In this document: piece after piece, positions 36,885 through 48,300 of the stretch | Layout of the letters: each line of letters starts with the position of its first letter | How positions within the stretch are numbered: the stretch's first letter is position 1 | From: Hexactinellida sp. DTS-2022 | Taxonomy: Eukaryota > Porifera > Hexactinellida | Direction of reading: 5' to 3' | Assembly (NCBI GenBank): GCA_028753945.1 | Contig: JAPNXP010000011.1 | Coordinates: 4,402,001-4,466,000, forward strand | Length of the DNA: 64,000 bases | Made by a program: the position numbers and the translations under genes | The notes under the pieces: model-generated | Told to the model about the DNA's origin: nothing | Database searches by the model: none | What the model saw: the letters and a program-made list of their open reading frames with translations, nothing else

Positions 36885-39800
36885 ATGGATGGAAAATGTA
36901 GTGTATCAGGACAGTTCACTGATTGCAAATGTTCTTTCTCAGATATATACGAAACAACACAGTTAGCAAATGGATTGCATCAAATCCCACATTTAAACTA
37001 CCTATTCGAACATGTGTCTAGTAACTTTTCATATTCAGTTGAGTACGTACAAGGGGTCGCATTTTGGGGCGTTTGTCTAATTATCCTGTTCCTGTTTATA
37101 ATGCTACACTGTTTGTTCTATTCATTCTGTATGTGTAAAATGGTGCGTAAAAGCAAGAAGAGAAATTGGGAGAAATGGAATAAGAAACCGAATGTTTGTC
37201 TCGCTATTTTCGGACTTGTTGCGTTGTTAGGGTTACCAGTGTGTGCAGTTGGAATTTGGAGCGATATAACACAGAATGAAACGCTGCTTAATTTTGTAAA
37301 TGTCTTCAAGTCAACTAACAATCTTATTAATACACTGGACAATGGTAAGAATAATTGTAATTTTGAAATTTAATTTGTGCATGTAAAACAGTTAACTAAA
37401 GACATTATTACAGTCAGGTCTGCTTATTGTGAACAATTTTTCGTCTGCTTTACGTATATGAAAACAATGACAAACCATATGGTCCAAATTTTACAACTTA
37501 CATAGGGTTTGTATTAGGTTGAGTTCGCTTATTATAAAGTCTCTCTATTATGAACACAATTTGATCCCTTGAATGTTCTTAATAAGGAACCTGACTGTAC
37601 ATATATTGAATGGATACTAAATTAATAAATATGACAACTCTTTCAGTAACATAGGAGGAATTACAATAATACTTGTGTAGATATAAAGTCAGTGCCAGTT
37701 TACGAGATAGATAGACTGTTGGGAGATATTAATACAGAGATTAACAAGCTGCCTAATAACACAACTGATATAGACCAATACAAACAGGACCTGACTCTCT
37801 ATATATCTGTTAGTCAGGAGATAAAGGGAAGCGTGAGAGAAGTTACGGACAAACTTGGTAGGATTTCTTTAGGACGGCTGGATCAACAAATGGAAGAAGG
37901 AGTCAAGTATAGGTCGGTAGCAAATGTTAAGGCGATTTAGTTTCTAATTAAAGGTTAATATTTAGTTGTTATTTAAAGGTCGATTTAGTGCTATTTAGAT
38001 AATGGTTTACTTTATAACCTAAGTCCAATCGGTCTAACTTAGTTTTCTTAAGTTCTCAAAACTTATAACTTAGTATGCTTGAACTAGTTTAAGCAAATTC
38101 TAGATTTTAGAAGTTACTATGTATAAGATCCCTAACTTTCCAAAAAATAAAGAAAATTTCAAGAGCCGAAAAACTAATTTTAAAAGTACCTGAAACTATA
38201 AAAGAGAAAACTTGCCATTTGCAATAAATAAAATAGAAATATTATTTAATTTACTGAATTCATTATACTATAAATTAAATACAAATCCACAAATATTTGT
38301 AATAAACATCTAATATGAGATTAATTTTTAACAAATAAGTTATAACTTATGAAACACGATTATTAATTACTATATTTATGTAGGTTAATAGGAACTCTAC
38401 TTCTATTCTCAATCACGGCTCTTCTGCTATTAATCTCAATTATCTATGCGATCATGCCTATTGCTAGATGCACTGGATTCGTATTTCTAATTTTAGTGAC
38501 TTTGTTTTTCTGTATTTGGTGGCTGATAGGCTCTATAGCATTCTCAGCTGATATTGCTTTGGCCGACTTTTGTATATTTCCAAACCCAGACGCTTTTATT
38601 CAGAGCCAAATAGTGATAGACCAGCAATACAAGGTATGTAATTAGTTCTACTATTTTATAGAGTAGACTATACAGTAGACTATTTTATACAGTATACCTA
38701 ACTATACAGTAGACTATTTTATAGAGTAGAGTACAAGGTTTAATTCCCCTAGCTTATACAAATGCATGCAAGTGACTCCGGTTAATAGGTATTCCGGATA
38801 ATATGGATAAATTCGACGGACCCCTAGTGTTCCTATTAACGAGAGTATACTGTAAATTAAATCGTTACTTTTTTCATTTTTGAGTGGGAGCAAAAAATAC
38901 TATTTACATGAAATTGAATTTAATGTAAATGAATTTCACAAAATTCATTTAGATGCATTTACATTAAATTGAAATTCTTGAAATTTATTACATGAAATTG
39001 AATTTCAACTACATTTCTTTGCATTATTTGCTCCTGTATTATATTATGCATATAATTAACTAGGAAGAGACTCAGTATCTGCTATACTGTCACGGGTGTG
39101 ATAATCCGTTTGAAGAATATTTCACAAATCTCAACAACAACTTCCAACAAATTAACTCAACACTTGACAACCTCAGGAAATTCACACTTAAATACCAAAC
39201 CACAAATCCTTTCCTATACCTCAACACACTACAACTACAATTAAATATAATACAGTCCTTTCTCGACGTGAGACACATAGTACAGTATGACCTGGCTTGT
39301 AATGCGACAAGTGCCCTGTATGCATTGGCTATAGGAGACGGCTGTTATAAGGGCCTGCTGCACTTCTCTATAGAGACTGGTTGCGCTATGTTGCTAGCTG
39401 TTGTGTTTATGCTGCTAACTACTGCACAATGTGAGTTATGTGCAGTGAGATCCGTTATATAGACTTAGGTATAAGCGGACTTATATTCAACGCTTAGTTG
39501 TTAAGTTAAGTGAAATTAAAGTTAATTAAATTTCAATTTAAAGTGAAAATGAATTAAATTTCAATTTAACCCTCGTCTGGCTAGGAATGTAAAATTGAAA
39601 CTGAAAGTTAATTGAATTTCAATTGAAAGTGAAAGTGGGGTTTTTCTATTTATACCTTTTACCCCAAGCCAGCCGAGGGTTAAAGTGAAAATTAAATTAA
39701 ATTTCAATTTAAAGTGAAAATGAATGTCGGTTTTTTCTATTTATACCTTGGACCCCAGGGCATTACATATAAGCGGAATAAAATCAATTACTTTACCTGT

Positions 39801-41223
39801 ATGGGGAATACAGTAGAAACTCTTTATAAGCGCCGGGTCAATAAAATTGATATTGGTATTATAAAATTTAAATGCATCAGTTAATCACTGGAGAGTAATT
39901 CCATTGATTTTGGCAACTTCGTTAAAAGGCCGTTCATGCGTTACGTAACGCTTTCAAAGGGGGTGGGGTTAATAACCAATGTGTGACAGACCATTTTTTG
40001 TGCTAAAAACGTTTGAACGGGAGTTTACTATACTTTATTTCCCAAGTATTATTCCGTCTACTTAAATTACATATTTATTCCTATAAATAATGTGTTTATA
40101 AGAGAGGGAACTAAATCTTAGTATAAGATACGAAGCCCTTAGCTTAGCACGGAACGAACAGTTATAAACAATTGATAAAATCGAGTTAACTGTTCATATT
40201 CCTGATAGAATACCAATCTACCAATTACGTTTCTACCCTAGGCTTCAATGCGTGCAGACTAGTTGCATACTATTCGAAAAAGAATAAAACAGTTAACAAC
40301 AATTTCCAGGGTTTATCCAACATCTCTCCCGCCACTGCAACTATACAATCGGTTCCCACTCGGGTTCCTATGGTGCAGCCAGAAATGAATAGGAGATCTC
40401 ACAGTGTGGTTAGTAGGGATCTACAGGTTAACGATCAACAACAACTGATACAACAGGTATATACAGTGATATTTATTATCAAATTTAATTATTCATTGTA
40501 CATACCTTATTTAAAGGAGCTTCCTTATATGTAGACGGTCTATAAAAGCCCATAGAAACTAAGTAAAAAATTTGTAGACCAAAAGCCCCTGCCGTCTATG
40601 GGTAATAGTATTTAAGTAAAAAACCTGGTCTAGAAATAGACGGTCTACATATAAGTTATTTCTACTTTGAAAGAGACATATAATTTCAAATTTAATGTAT
40701 GACTTACGTACAAGACTCTCGTTAATTAATACGAACACGGATAAGGTGGAATATCGGTTTATATAGCCTATACGACAAGTTATAAGGTTTATTTCCTTAG
40801 CCTATACAAATTCATTTAAGTGACTCCGGTTAATAGGAATTCCGGGTGATGCGAACAAATTTCTACGGACCCCTGGTGTTCGTATTAACAAGACTTTACT
40901 GTACTGACCTATACATAAACATTATTTTCATACAAATATTAAATTCGAATGTAAAAATAAGATGCTCTCCTTTAAGAAGATAATTTAAAGAATTTAAATT
41001 CCCACTGTATGTACAGCTGAACCAGTTTCCGATCGTAACAACAAATACGAACTCCTACCCGTTATTGCCAGCTAGCACGGATTACACATTTCAAACGGAC
41101 CCAGATATGAACGTGTCTCGCGCTAGTTCCATGGAAGACAATCTACACTTGTATTTCCCCGAATTGGCTTCCTCTATGCAAGAGGCAGAGCCTCAGATAC
41201 ATTCTGCTTATTCTTACTATTAG
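36885..41223 (+). CDS. Tweety-family membrane protein (TTYH-like)
   Basis: Six exons join in frame into 576 residues: 36885-37344, 37681-37912, 38384-38633, 39064-39430, 40242-40456, 41017-41223. All introns are GT-AG and phases match (1,2,0,1,0). Recognition rests on LHQIPHLNYLFEHV (31-44), five hydrophobic segments (about 57-83, 103-124, 232-254, 261-283, 414-434), two long extracellular stretches, and a Tweety-like block LADFCIFPNPDAF followed by YLLYCHGCDNPFEE. Tweety proteins are plasma-membrane proteins linked to volume-regulated or calcium-dependent anion currents and to lipid handling; their channel role is debated. The cytoplasmic tail (437-576) is Gln/Ser-rich and diverged. The first ATG leaves about 30 Cys-containing residues before LHQIPH, more than usual, so the true start or a 5' exon is uncertain. 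Introns 1 and 5 contain MITEs. Confidence 0.88.
37411..37597. mobile_element. family C MITE in Tweety intron 1
   Basis: CAGTCAGGTCTGCTTATTGT at the left and 'aataaggaacctgactg' at the right. It fills more than half of the 336-bp intron. Confidence 0.75.
38764..38852. mobile_element. family B2 fragment in Tweety intron 3
   Basis: 'caagtgactccggttaatag' through 'aacgagagtatactg'. The left end is missing. Just upstream (about 38645-38740) lie degenerate repeats of 'acagtagactattttata'. Confidence 0.55.
39480..39740. repeat. degenerate repeats in Tweety intron 4
   Basis: Repeated 'aaatttcaatttaaagtgaaa' blocks surround an imperfect inverted pair, 'accctcgtctggctagg' against 'ccaagccagccgagggt'. 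Probably a decayed inverted-repeat element inserted in simple AT-rich repeats. Confidence 0.5.
39811..40030. mobile_element. decayed pogo-like MITE in Tweety intron 4
   Basis: Starts CAGTAGAAACTCTTTATAAG and ends 'gaacgggagtttacta', imperfect inverse repeats. Part of the interior ('aagcgccgggtcaataaaa') resembles 56840-56870 in the Argonaute gene. Confidence 0.5.
40515..40663. repeat. family E element in Tweety intron 5
   Basis: 'gagcttccttatatgtagac' through 'tagacggtctacatataag', with the conserved core 'gcccctgccgtctatggg'. Same orientation as the copy at 9446, about 31 kb away. Confidence 0.65.
40711..40911. mobile_element. family B2 MITE in Tweety intron 5
   Basis: 'caagactctcgttaattaat' at the left and 'attaacaagactttactg' at the right. 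The interior 'tttccttagcctatacaaat' matches the B2 copy at 45462. Confidence 0.6.
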
Positions 41224-42255
41224 GGTGCGTTACTAATATCAGTAGTTAAAGCGCTAGTAAATAGTGGAAATATTAGTTAGGTCTTGTTATAAGTGAACTG
41301 AACTTTTCTGTTTGAATAGCAACTAAGCAAACACTATAAATAGTGAAAATATTAAGTTAAGTTAATAAATATAGTTAGAAATACACTTAGCTTTTCCTTA
41401 CTTTCATTAGAAAATAAGCAAAAACTAAGTTTGATTTCAAAACCAACAAACTCTAACTTTTATTAGTTCACACACTTAGATTTTGCTTAATTTTTAAGGA
41501 AAAACTAAGTTCTAGAAGTTTAGTGAATAAAAATGTAAAAATATATCATTTGTATAGGAAATATTTGCAATTTTCTTTAACTATTGAATTTGTAACGCGC
41601 CCTAATTAAAGACAGCAATGCATCAAAAGGAATAATTTCCTATTCTATTATACTAATATTGCAGTGTTTGTTTGTTTGTATTTATTTTTTCTCCTCTAGG
41701 CTTATGTAAATACAGAGCAACCACCAAATTATGAAAACTTACAGTTATTCTACAATTTCGCATTTGCAGAAGTTTCATTATAATTATTGAGTAAATATTT
41801 GAACTTAATTAATTATCTGCTTCGTATACGTATATATTGAATTTTTTTGATTTTCTGTAAATAATATCATAAATATATTAGTAATGCAATAATGCTGTAT
41901 GATACACAATATTAAAATAAGTCAATTTATTAATCTGACCAAATAACAAATACAGTGGTGTTCGTATAATAGCAATATTGCTTAATTAGCAAGTTATTTT
42001 CAGTCCCCAAGCGAGCGTTTAATGTTAATTCTGTTCTTCTAATAGCAAGTTCGCCTATTAGAAAGCAAATTTCATGCAAACGCGAACACCAATGTTACTT
42101 AAATTGCATTGCATTAGAGAAATTCAAGTTTAATAAAAATTACAACATAATTATAAGTAAAGGGGAAATAGAACTGAAAACATTATATCTATAAAACCAA
42201 ACGTTTTCAATTCATTAACTACCAACAATTAACATTAGTATACAACCACAAGTAT
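41224..42255. other. intergenic between converging Tweety and cathepsin genes
   Basis: Holds the likely Tweety 3' untranslated region (AATAAA at 41526-41531), a family F MITE at 41953-42094 and otherwise AT-rich sequence with no gene seen. Confidence 0.5.
41953..42094. mobile_element. pogo-like MITE family F
   Basis: CAGTGGTGTTCGTATAATAG at the left and 'acgcgaacaccaatg' at the right. The interior 'tcagtccccaagcgagcgtt' is shared with the copies at 47002 and 51302. Confidence 0.7.
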
Positions 42256-44421
42256 TTATCCAGCTACAATATACGACTCAACTTGACACTCATCGTAACC
42301 TTTAAGGATTCTAAAGTAACCTCCTAAATAGCCCCATGAATTTCCCCAGGAATTAGCACAGAGCCAATATGGATACCCATCTTCATCTACTCCCCAACCT
42401 AAGATCTTAACTGCGTGTACCCCTATTAAGCTCCCATAAGTGTACTTGTATACGCCTGTACTGTAGGCGTAGAAATCTTCGTATACCTACAGATAGAAAT
42501 GTGTGAATGCCAGAAGTTATTTTATAAAAACAAATTATTGTACTACCTTCGTTAGTACGTTAGTAACAAACACAGTTAATACGAACACTATTTCAGTCCC
42601 CTTCAAACTTCAAAGTTCAAAGCCTTTCAATACACAATATATTGGCTAATACAAATTCCGGATAAAGCGAACACATTTTACAGTCCCCTGGTGTTCGTAC
42701 TAACGAGATTCTACTGTATTTATCTAGAACTTAATTAAAAGTCTAGAAAATTGGTTTTCTTAATTACGTACTAATTTGCAGAAGGTCAATTACATTAAGG
42801 GTGATAAAATGACCTTTCTAAGTATGTGAAGTTGCATACTAAGTTAGTATCAAACGCAAACTATAAAAGTTTTTTGCACCTACAAAAACTATTCGAGGAC
42901 CAAACAACAGATTCCATAAAAATTAACTTTCAAATCAAATATCAATTTTGACAAACTTAAAGCCATTCGTTATCTAAACTCATTGGAAACCTTAAAGTCT
43001 AGTCATGGATACCTAAGATTAACAATGGAATGTTATACCAGCTGTTAACTTACGTATAGAGCAGTTTCCACAGGGCCTTTTGAATACAGTTCGTACATAA
43101 CTTTAGTAATCCCGCTGATGGAATAAGCTCCATATACTGTATAGTAGAACTCTGGCGTGACGTAGGTAGATGAGGGACATTCATTTTCGGAGAGATAGCA
43201 TTCACCGGTGTAACGAGAATATCCGCTTTTATAGGCGTAGCAGTCCTCTGTAACGGTTCCGGTCTCTTTCATGTATTTCCAGGCTTCGCTTATATACCCG
43301 CCTTCGCAACCTACGGAGCAGTATACATTCCTTAGTGGTTGCTATGGAATTTTAATTCATCATTTGGGAAATTATAATTTTTTTGTTGATTTTGAAATAA
43401 TGTAAAATTTAGTTATTAATTTGGGAAAAATGTAAAATGTTAGTTTCTTAATTAATAAGAAAGATTTCAATATTGATTGTATAACAAATTATATCGAAAT
43501 TAAATTTGGTTTCCAATGTTTTCTACTAGGTAGTATTTAGGTCGAACATAAATTAACATAGATACCCTGTGTAAAATGCATTGTTCTGTAGCACTGGTAT
43601 AATTATATTTACTGACCTAGCATTCTATTGAATTCAACTTACATTCAATTTGTACGAGTGCTGATTAAATAAATGTAGAAACAACAAATTTGCAACAAAA
43701 AATAGGCCGAAAGTTGTTAAAGCGACCAGATATTTGCATAAAAATTAAAACAACATGTAAATTATTTCAATTATTAAATCTTAAAGTAATTCCAAGTGTC
43801 TCCATATATGAAAAAATCTAAAATTATAGCTGTGCAGACAGCATTTTCTATTGGAGGCACTATCACACAATCACAAAAATATACTATCTACAAGAGAAAA
43901 CAAACTAAATAACTATTTTCAGAAAATAAATGTTATTAAATGAACTTACCATAACTCGAGGTGTCACAAGACACCAGTTGTTGAGGTGACAGAATGACGT
44001 CAACAGTTCGTCGCGAATAAATACACAATCGATCCGCGAGCGCACTTGTTGCAGCAAACGCCCAACAACTCCCGCACTCACCTTGGTTGCGAATAGAACC
44101 AATACAACCGTAGTACTTATTACGAGCGTCGAAATTAGTTGGTGCCCCGTTAAGCCAGATATCTTCTTCCCCACCTAACATGTGCGGTGCAGGTGGCAAA
44201 ACCTGGCTCACATTTTCAGGAATAACACCTGTTAAACAACGCGCTTGTTCAAAAGTGAGATTTTCAAACCCAGGATTAATACCCGCTTTCCATGTCGTAT
44301 TGTAGCTGTTAATAGTTTCAACTATTGATTTGAGGTCAATGAGATTTGCGCTACGTTCTATGGGTGAACTGTTTGTAACGAAAAACAAACAAGTAAAGAT
44401 GAATATTGTGAATAAACCCAT
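42256..44421 (-). CDS. cathepsin B-like papain-family cysteine protease
   Basis: Three exons on the minus strand (44421-43950, 43310-43054, 42486-42256) join in frame (phases 1 and 0) into 319 residues. The ATG at 44419-44421 begins a hydrophobic signal peptide (about 1-18). A propeptide with NTTWKAG follows, typical of cathepsin B. The mature domain has the oxyanion Gln113 and nucleophile Cys119 in NQGECGSCWAF, GCEGGY after the second exon junction, GPVETALY, catalytic His267 in GVHAVKILGWG and Asn288 in CANSWG. It should be a secreted or lysosomal endopeptidase. The occluding loop with its paired His residues, which gives true cathepsin B its carboxydipeptidase activity, is not present. A second AG upstream of exon 2 would break the frame and is rejected. 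Intron 2 holds a family B MITE. Confidence 0.9.
42545..42717. mobile_element. family B MITE in cathepsin intron 2
   Basis: 'accttcgttagtacgttag' at an eroded left end and 'ctaacgagattctactg' at the right, with a small internal duplication 'aaacttcaaagttcaaag'. Confidence 0.65.
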
Positions 44422-44459
44422 CACTGCCAACCGACTGATTATATCTACGCTTCAAGTAC

Positions 44460-44465
44460 TATATA
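44460..44465 (-). promoter_or_regulatory. possible TATA box of the cathepsin gene
   Basis: The minus strand reads CATATATAG about 39 nt upstream of the ATG, implying a very short leader. Weak because the DNA is AT-rich. Confidence 0.3.
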
Positions 44466-44872
44466 TGCGATCGATTCACTCGGATTCCGAAATCTGTCAA
44501 TGCTACATATAGCATATGGCAGTAACGTAACGAATATTATCATCTATAGAAACCTTCAGTTATACTGCATTAATGTCAGAATGGATTCAAGGTGCTGTCG
44601 CGAAATGTATGATATTAGAATCGCTGATGACATATAAGAAACGCGCGAGTAGAAGTTTGCTGCAAAAGTGTACTAAATGGTTGCCAATAGAGTAACAGTA
44701 CTTTTAAAGGTATTTAACAGGGAATTCCTATGTCATTTTGTGTAGCCAGGTTTCTTTATAATCTATTTGTTTATTTTAAGTAGAAAATATAACTAATTAC
44801 GTATTATAACCATTTGTAGTTGATAGTTACAGATCATAATAATACCACTGAGAATTATATTTGTGCATCTAG

Positions 44873-45045
44873 AGTAGAACTTCGTTAGTTAATACGAACA
44901 CTATTTCAGTCCCCTTCAAAGCCTTTTCAATACAAATGATACCGGTTAATACGAATTACGGATAAGGCGAACGCATTTTGACGGTCCCCTGGTGTTCGTA
45001 CTATCGAGTATTAACCGGAATTTCGTGTTAACCGTATTCTACTAT
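44873..45045. mobile_element. family B MITE
   Basis: 'agtagaacttcgttagttaa' at the left and 'taaccgtattctactata' at the right. Lies between the cathepsin promoter and the end of the Argonaute gene, a tail-to-head gap of about 0.9 kb. Confidence 0.65.
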
Positions 45046-45342
45046 AGCTAAGCTACATTTCCATAGTATATCATTCAATACAGTTTATTATTAGTATTAC
45101 AAAGTATCATTATTACAAAATAACAGCACAAATATTGGTTAAATGATATGGGTTTCAACATACAAATAATAACTAATTAGTACAAACAGTATATCAGTAG
45201 CTTATATTGAGGTTGTTCAGTAGGGAATAAATATACAATTCAAAATATACAACGAGCATCATATATAGAGAGTTGGTAGTAAAATACAAATAATATACAA
45301 AATAGCAAAACTAGTAAACAAGTACATCTATCGAGTGTAGGT

Positions 45343-48300
45343 TTATGCGAAATACATTCCTTTGAGAATCTCCTCGTGAATCTGCACTAGCTTAGAAGGG
45401 TTTAAAGTTCTCGGGTCATCAACTGCAAACTCAATTCTACAGAAAATATAATTATTAATTACAGTGGACTCTTGTTAATAGGAACACCAGGGGACCGTCG
45501 AAATGTGTTCGTATTACAGTACATCCTCGCTAATCCGAACAGGAGATCCAAAACTGTTTTACGGGGGAAAATATTAAATAAGTATATGTATATTTCCATG
45601 GCATTATATTTTTAGAAGTCTCAGACAAATATTTAGTTAGTATACTATAATGTTTAGTTTGGATTAAAAAGGTTTGGGCAAGTTTGGTTCGATTATCGGG
45701 TTTCATTTTATAGAGGTCAATAGAAAATGTATTACTTCACTAATCGGAACAGATTTTTTTTGAATCGGAACACCTCTGTTCGGAATAGCGAGGGTGTACT
45801 GTATCAGGAATACGGATTAACCGGAGTCATTTGGCATTTGTATAGGCTTGGGAAATAAACCTTGTACTACTTAACCGATATTTCGCCTTATCCGTGTTCC
45901 TACTAACGAGAGTCTACTGTAAATGGTGTTTGTTGGATAACTTATTATATTTCGCTAAATATAATAAGAATAAACTCAATTGTATAATTTCACGAGAAAG
46001 CACTCTAACTAAATCTGTTCTATTACAATAACAGAAGCCACTATTTAGCTATCGCAGCAATTCCCAACCTTTTCAACCGTGGACCGTAAAATATCAAATA
46101 TAGACATTCTGTGACTCCCTCCCAAAATCTTTATTGATTTAAGCCACCAAAGGCTTAACTAATCCACCATGAATTGTAGATTATGATTATTTGACTTTGT
46201 TTAGATTATATTTTCGTTACATTATTTGTTATTAATATTAGTGTTGTTTTACGGCATCAGAAGTTTGTTAAACCGGCCGTTGTTTATTCTTTAACCACCA
46301 GAAAAGTGAGATGGTGGCTTAATTAGCCACCATCAAAATTTCATTTTGTCGTCACTGCCTCCAATTGACCGTAATACAAATTTTGAGATCTTGTGGACCC
46401 CAGCAAGGAATTATCCAGGAGCGCGAGACGCTCCTTTTGGAGTATGATTTGGGAAATATTAATTAGGAGCGCGAAAATGTGGAATGTTCTCCTATAATAC
46501 CGTAACATTAATTTGTGATTTAGGCGTATGATAATTGGATCAAACCAGGATTAGGAACTTATTTACAAATGGCTGTATAATACACTGGTTGAAAAGGTTC
46601 GGAAACCACTGCAGTAGAACCTCGTTAGTTAATCGTTACTATTCAGATCTATAGATTAATTAATCCATGTACAATGTCCTTATAACCGTGTTATTATACC
46701 CATTAAGTACTATGCTATACAGAGCTATTGACTAACCCGTGTTCGTCTCTCTCCATGAGATGGTACCTGGCTCTGAAAGCCACCAGATGTGCGTAGTAGG
46801 CGGGGGCGGGTATTGATACGGACCTGGTGCAGCGCACGTAGGTGTGGCACAGCTGGTAGGTCAGGGACTGCAGCTCGTCAGCTGTGAAGTTATTCTCGTC
46901 CCACAACACGTGGTAGTGGGAGGGGCGGGAAGTGCCCTGTTAATAGATTGTATATAATAAGAATTGTATTCTATATTCAGATCTCATTAAAGTCAGGTTA
47001 TAGTGGTGCTCGTTTAATAGCAATATTAATTAATAGCAATATCTAGTAGCATATACACGTATATTGCTCTATTATTTCAGTTCCCAGACGAGCATTTAAT
47101 GGTGATTTTGTTCCTCTAATAGCAAATTCGCTTATTAGCAAGCAAATTTCGTGGAAAATGCGACTTGCTATTACTCGAACACCACTGTATAATTATTATG
47201 AACATTCAATGGACCAAACTTGGTGTATATTAAGATGACTCAAAAAACCTATGTAAGTTGTTAAATTGGGACCATAGGGATTGTACATAATAAAAAGTTA
47301 AGCAAACGAAAAATTGCTCACAATAACCTGACTTATTTAGTTGACTAAATTGGTAAATTGGTGAATGTAGTTACCTGAATTCCCGCGTGACTGCACAGAT
47401 AGAAATCGAACTCAGTCGGATGCGTAATCCCCACATCAACCGTAGTGCCAGCTGGAATGTTGCCAGACTTTCCGCACTGATCTTTCTTCTCTGAGCAGAA
47501 GAGACGCGTGTGGTGTCTCTTCTGGACAATCACAAATGTAATCCCTGGTTTGTAGTCCGCCTCTAGCTTGCTGCAGGCTTCTCGCACGGCTCTCAGCTCG
47601 TGATTGAGAACCTATATACAGTGTGTTGTAATATCGTAGCAGACCAAGTGTGCATACTAATACAATGCACTGTGAATAGTATGTGGAAAAGTAATTTTTA
47701 CATACAAAATGTTTTTGCAAAAGAATTTAAACGGAGTTGAAAACTTAGATTTGTGACAAAATTAAGGTTTTTCTTTTTCAAGAGTAGGAAATTTAGTATT
47801 CAGATGAGGTGTGTATTTCAGAACAAAATAGATCATTTTAAATTATCTATAGTTTAAATCTTATACTTATTATAAAAAGATATTTAGCCTTATCCGTGTT
47901 CCTAGTATCGAGAGTCTATACTACACATAATTATCAATAAAATAGAGGTTCATAGCAGGGTTGTTTGACTTAAATCATTTGATTTAAGTCATGCTCTAAA
48001 TCAATGATTATTATTGACAAAAATCATGATCTAAATCAATGATTATTATTAACGAAAATCATGATCTAAATCAATGATTTTTATCAACAAAAATCAATGA
48101 TTTTTATCAACAAAAATCATGATCTAAATCAATGATTTTTATCAACAAAAATCATGATCTAAATAAAAACATCCTATTCATTGGATTCATAAAAACATCA
48201 TTATTTCTATCAACCCTGAACTTCATAGGTTCCATGACAACATAACTGACCTGTTGGAATTGCCCCTCACTGACTCCGTCTCTGTAGAATATGATCCTCT

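Noticed and set aside
40308..40400. Alternative Tweety exon 5 starting after TTTCCAG at 40309
   Set aside because: Phase would not match exon 4 and the frame hits a stop. The acceptor at 40239-40241 gives a continuous frame into exon 6.
43311..43345. Upstream acceptor for cathepsin exon 2 (CCATAG)
   Set aside because: It would put the frame out of phase with exon 1. The CCGTAG acceptor restores the conserved SSYGCEGGY junction.
44422..44430. Upstream non-ATG extension of the cathepsin frame
   Set aside because: The extension begins at TTG. The ATG at 44419-44421 is followed directly by a good signal peptide.
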